Below, in pieces: positions 30,357 to 34,079 of a stretch of 34,079 bases of DNA. Position 1 is the first letter of the stretch, and the number at the start of each line of letters is the position of its first letter. The DNA is taken from the NCBI GenBank assembly GCA_003445795.1, contig DMCN01000052.1, positions 2,449 to 36,527 on the forward strand, written 5' to 3'. The notes beneath the pieces are model-generated. The model saw nothing but the letters and a program-made list of their open reading frames with translations. It was not told the origin of the DNA and made no database searches. Position numbers and translations under genes: made by a program. The DNA comes from Gallionellaceae bacterium. GTDB lineage: Bacteria > Pseudomonadota > Gammaproteobacteria > Burkholderiales > Gallionellaceae.

Positions 30357-30387
30357 GAAAGCCCGGCAATGCCGGGCTTTCTTTTTT
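30357..30387 (+). terminator. Strong intrinsic terminator of the pil operon
   Basis: An 11-pair stem GAAAGCCCGGC / GCCGGGCTTTC (30357-30367 and 30371-30381) with loop AAT, followed by TTTTTT (30382-30387). It ends 30 bases before the next ATG, so the following genes need their own promoter. Confidence 0.92.
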
Positions 30388-30405
30388 GCAGGATTGTTTT
30401 TCCGC

Positions 30406-30411
30406 TACAAT
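30406..30411 (+). promoter_or_regulatory. -10 box immediately before the aroKB start codon
   Basis: TACAAT (five of six to consensus) is followed by only six bases before the ATG at 30418. That puts the expected transcription start at the A of the ATG. No ribosome site can be seen between them. No convincing -35 exists at 17 bases (TTTGCA lies 15 bases upstream). Confidence 0.45.
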
Positions 30412-30417
30412 TCCAGA

Positions 30418-32067
30418 ATGAAAACAGGCGGTCACCAAAACAAGCGCGATTCCGGCAATATCGTTCTCGTCGGTATGATGGGGGCAGGCAAGACCACAGT
30501 CGGCAAACTTCTTGCCAAGCAACTGGGGAAGAAGTTCATCGACAGCGATGAAGAGATACAGCGCCGCACAGGCGTGACAATCCCGCACATCTTCGACGTG
30601 GAAGGCGAAGCCGGGTTCAGGGTGCGAGAAAGTGGTGTGATCCAGGAATTGCTTGAGAACGACAATATCGTGCTGGCTACCGGCGGCGGGGCAATCCTCA
30701 GTTCGCAGAATCGCGCTGCGATGAAACAGCATGGCGTGGTGGTGTATTTGAAAAGCAGCGTGCACGACCTGTGGCAACGCACGCGCCACGACCAGAACCG
30801 CCCCCTGCTGCAGACGGAGAATCCCCGTGCCAAGTTGCAGGAACTGCATGACCTGCGCGACCCCCTGTATACGGAAGCTGCGGATGTGATCATGCATACT
30901 GGCAAACAGAGCGTGCAGATATTGATCGAGAAGTTGCAGCAAAAATTGGGAGGCTACGAAGCGATGGCAGAAGTCGGGGGAACGATGCAAACACTGAATG
31001 TGGGCTTGGCCGAGCGCAGCTACCCGATCCATATCGGCAGCGGTCTGCTGGGGCAAGTCGAGTTGCTGTTGCCGCACATCCCGCGCAAACGTACAGTCAT
31101 TATCAGTAACACCACCGTCGCCCCGTTGTATCTGAAACAGCTGAGTGACGGGCTTGTCGCGAACGGAGTGCAAGTGCAGTCCGTCATCCTGCCGGATGGC
31201 GAACAGTACAAGTCGGGCGAATCACTGAACATTATCTACGATGCATTGCTGACGGCGCGCAGCGAACGCAGCACTCCGCTCATCGCCCTGGGCGGCGGCG
31301 TCATCGGCGACATCACCGGCTATGCAGCGGCCACCTACTTGCGCGGCGTGCCGTTTATCCAGATCCCTACCACTTTGCTGTCACAGGTCGATTCCTCCGT
31401 GGGCGGCAAGACCGGCATCAACCATCCACTGGGCAAGAACATGATCGGTGCCTTCTACCAGCCGCGCGTGGTACTGGCCGATACGACCGTGCTTGGTACC
31501 CTGCCTGACAAGGAATTGCGCGCGGGCATCGCCGAGGTCATCAAGTACGGCCTGATCCGCGACCTGCCCTTTCTGGAATGGCTGGAGACCAATATGTCCA
31601 AACTGCTGGCGCGAGATACCGATGCCCTGCAATACGCCATCGCGCGCAGTTGCCGGAACAAGGCCGAGGTCGTTGGCAACGACGAGCGAGAGAGCGGCGA
31701 GCGCGCCCTGCTCAACCTCGGCCATACCTTCGGCCATGCCATCGAGAACGGCATGGGCTATGGCGCCTGGCTGCATGGCGAAGCCGTGGCTGCCGGCACG
31801 ATCATGGCGGCTGACTTGTCGCAGCGCCTGGGCTGGCTGAATGCGCAGGACGTGGCGCGCGTGCGCAAACTGTTCGAACAGAGCGGACTCCCCATCGTCT
31901 CCCCCAAACTCGGCGCGGAAAAATATCTGAACCTGATGGGACTGGACAAGAAAGTGGCCGACGGCAAGATCCGCTTCGTGTTGCTGAAGGCACTGGGACA
32001 TGCGGTGATGACCGGCGAGGTGCCGCAAGGCCTGCTGGAACAGACTCTGGAGTCGTGCAGTGCCTGA
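30418..32067 (+). CDS. aroKB: Bifunctional shikimate kinase / 3-dehydroquinate synthase in one frame
   Basis: 549 residues. Residues about 10-175 are shikimate kinase (AroK): Walker A GMMGAGKTTVG, the D-S-D of FIDSDEEI, GGGAI shikimate-binding loop and the lid RPLLQTENP. Residues about 190-549 are 3-dehydroquinate synthase (AroB): PDGEQYKSGES, GGGVIGDITGYAAATYLRG, IPTTLLSQVDSSVGGKTGINH, the metal-binding E of AEVIKYGLI, and the two His of LNLGHTFGHAIE and WLHGEAVAAG. No stop codon separates the halves, so the two shikimate-pathway enzymes are probably made as one polypeptide. Internal ATGs at 30964 and 30985, with GGGAGG ten bases and GGGGGA three bases upstream, could also allow separate AroB. 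dgt overlaps the stop by eight bases. Confidence 0.9.
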   Translation: MKTGGHQNKRDSGNIVLVGMMGAGKTTVGKLLAKQLGKKFIDSDEEIQRRTGVTIPHIFDVEGEAGFRVRESGVIQELLENDNIVLATGGGAILSSQNRAAMKQHGVVVYLKSSVHDLWQRTRHDQNRPLLQTENPRAKLQELHDLRDPLYTEAADVIMHTGKQSVQILIEKLQQKLGGYEAMAEVGGTMQTLNVGLAERSYPIHIGSGLLGQVELLLPHIPRKRTVIISNTTVAPLYLKQLSDGLVANGVQVQSVILPDGEQYKSGESLNIIYDALLTARSERSTPLIALGGGVIGDITGYAAATYLRGVPFIQIPTTLLSQVDSSVGGKTGINHPLGKNMIGAFYQPRVVLADTTVLGTLPDKELRAGIAEVIKYGLIRDLPFLEWLETNMSKLLARDTDALQYAIARSCRNKAEVVGNDERESGERALLNLGHTFGHAIENGMGYGAWLHGEAVAAGTIMAADLSQRLGWLNAQDVARVRKLFEQSGLPIVSPKLGAEKYLNLMGLDKKVADGKIRFVLLKALGHAVMTGEVPQGLLEQTLESCSA

Positions 32068-33184
32068 ACTTGAACTCGCGCCCTATGCGGTCAGCAAGAG
32101 TGCCCGCAGCAGAAGAGTCCCTGAGCCGGCACCGACAGGTCGCAGTGAATTCCAGCGCGACCGCGACCGCATCATCCACTCCGCCGCATTCCGCAGGCTC
32201 GAATACAAGACGCAGGTCTTCGTGAACCACGAAGGCGACCTGTTCCGCACCCGTCTTACCCACAGCATCGAAGTCGCCCAGATTGGCCGCTCCATCGCGC
32301 GACGGCTGGCGCTGAACGAGGACTTGGTGGAAGCCGTGTCGCTGGCGCACGATCTTGGCCATACCCCGTTCGGTCATGCCGGGCAGGAAGCGCTGAACGA
32401 GTGCATGAAGGATCACGGCGGTTTCGAGCACAACCTGCAATCGTTGCGGGTGGTGGATGTGCTGGAAGAGCGCTATGCCGCGTTCGACGGCCTCAACCTG
32501 TGCTTTGAGACGCGCGAAGGCATACTTAAACATTGCTCGAAAGAGAATGCAGCGCATCTGGGGGATGTGGGCGAGCGCTTCCTCAAGGGGCAGCGGCCGA
32601 ACCTTGAGGCCCAGGTCGCCAACCTTGCCGACGAGATCGCTTACAACAATCATGATGTTGATGATGGTCTGCGCTCCGGTCTGCTGACCCTGGAGCAACT
32701 AGGCTCGGTGCGCCTGTTCGCCCGACATCTGGAAGAAGTTCGTACTACCTGGCCAAACTTGGCCGAGCGCCGCGTGGTGCATGAAACGGTGCGCCACATG
32801 ATCGGCACGCTGGTCAACGATCTCATCCGACAAACAGAACACAACATACGCGAACATGTACCCAAGAGTGCCGATGATGTGCGCATCGCACCTCCACTCG
32901 CGGCATTCAGCGCGGATATGTTCGAACTCAACCGCGAGCTCAAGGGTTTTTTGCGTACTCATCTGTACCGGCATTACCGCGTCATGCGCATGACAGCCAA
33001 GGCGCGCCGCATCATCGGCGACCTTTTCCAAGCGTTTATGGATGACCCCAGGCTGTTACCGCCGCAATTCAATCTGCAGGCCGAGTCGGATCAGGCTCGT
33101 TCAGTGGCCGATTACATCGCCGGCATGACGGATCGCTACGCTATCCGCGAGCATCGGCGCATCTTCGCCATCGAAGAGATCTAA
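32060..33184 (+). CDS. dgt: Deoxyguanosinetriphosphate triphosphohydrolase-like HD protein
   Basis: 374 residues. This HD-domain family hydrolyses dNTPs to deoxynucleosides and tripolyphosphate. The N-terminus carries RDRDRIIHSAAFRRLEYKTQVFVNHEGDLFRTRLTHSIEVAQIGR. The HD metal site reads LAHDLGHTPFGHAGQEAL, and the later NLADEIAYNNHDVDDGLRSG adds the closing Asp. It matches the shorter bacterial type (Dgt type 2), which follows aroB in many proteobacteria; substrate specificity can be for dGTP or other dNTPs and cannot be read from sequence. The start is GTG at 32060 overlapping the aroKB stop by eight bases, with GGAG seven bases upstream. A terminator lies at 33250. Confidence 0.93.
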   Translation: MPELELAPYAVSKSARSRRVPEPAPTGRSEFQRDRDRIIHSAAFRRLEYKTQVFVNHEGDLFRTRLTHSIEVAQIGRSIARRLALNEDLVEAVSLAHDLGHTPFGHAGQEALNECMKDHGGFEHNLQSLRVVDVLEERYAAFDGLNLCFETREGILKHCSKENAAHLGDVGERFLKGQRPNLEAQVANLADEIAYNNHDVDDGLRSGLLTLEQLGSVRLFARHLEEVRTTWPNLAERRVVHETVRHMIGTLVNDLIRQTEHNIREHVPKSADDVRIAPPLAAFSADMFELNRELKGFLRTHLYRHYRVMRMTAKARRIIGDLFQAFMDDPRLLPPQFNLQAESDQARSVADYIAGMTDRYAIREHRRIFAIEEI

Positions 33185-33249
33185 GCAGCAAGTTGCCCTC
33201 CATCCCCTATTAAGGTAGCATTCCCGCCCTTTCGCAAAAACAAATGGAA

Positions 33250-33271
33250 GGCGGCTAATGCCGCCGTTTTT
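33250..33271 (+). terminator. Intrinsic terminator after dgt
   Basis: GGCGGC / GCCGCC (33250-33255 and 33260-33265) with loop TAAT, then G and TTTTT (33267-33271). It lies 65 bases after the dgt stop and 27 bases before the gltB start codon. The remaining gap (33185-33249) shows no other clear signal. Confidence 0.85.
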
Positions 33272-33297
33272 ATCGGATGATCGAGGTGAGGAACAAG

Positions 33298-34079
<782 letters not shown>

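Noticed and set aside
29662..31173. A 503-codon minus-strand frame across pilQ and aroKB.
   Set aside because: It covers the pil terminator and two well-supported genes, so it cannot be real coding sequence.

Overview
The window looks like chromosomal core DNA of a Gram-negative betaproteobacterium, most likely Nitrosomonadales (Gallionellaceae-like). The grounds are the lptD-surA-pdxA-rsmA order, a sigma factor followed by DUF3619 and DUF3106 proteins (a betaproteobacterial arrangement), divergent mrcA/pilMNOPQ followed by aroK-aroB, and moderately GC-rich coding. The family placement is inference. There is no tRNA, rRNA, CRISPR array, insertion sequence or phage, and no gene-free stretch over 300 bases (the longest, about 170 b, holds a predicted small RNA).

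Layout. 1-600: a DUF486 membrane protein flanked by short dispersed repeats. 601-1935: mpl (murein tripeptide ligase). 1945-8474, minus strand: a CZB-domain protein, then a tightly overlapping operon read amgK-murU-pepP-ubiH-cyclase-cyclase. AmgK and MurU make UDP-MurNAc from recycled MurNAc, which is the substrate of Mpl. The two tandem paralogues join a class III nucleotide cyclase to an FHA domain. 8535-13816, plus: lptD-surA-pdxA-rsmA, overlapping. 13872-17200, plus: thiD-thiE-hemL-engB. 17206-17343, minus: a predicted small RNA of four consecutive hairpins, two with CU-rich anti-Shine-Dalgarno loops, ending in an intrinsic terminator and preceded by a sigma-E-like promoter; it lies antisense in the hemB leader. 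17372-18373: hemB.

18419-22291, minus: an envelope cluster. Its upstream part is an 11-residue-repeat periplasmic protein, an ECF-type sigma factor, a one-helix DUF3619 protein, a 68-residue acidic exported protein and a DUF3106 protein. After a terminator come a FecR-domain protein with a highly charged tail and an outer-membrane beta-barrel. 22395-25306, minus: mrcA (PBP1A) coupled to a degenerate nucleotidyltransferase-like protein. 25441-30339, plus: pilMNOPQ with a good sigma-70 promoter and a strong terminator. 30418-33184: a single reading frame fusing shikimate kinase and 3-dehydroquinate synthase, then a dGTPase-like HD protein. 33298-end: the N-terminal part of gltB.

Themes: the window is dominated by envelope construction (peptidoglycan synthesis and recycling, LPS export, OMP folding, type IV pili), with tetrapyrrole, thiamine, PLP, ubiquinone and aromatic biosynthesis between. 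The strongest candidate for something undescribed is the four-hairpin RNA at 17206-17309. Secondary candidates are the FHA-cyclase pair embedded in a murein-recycling operon and the sigma-factor operon with its hendecad-repeat protein.
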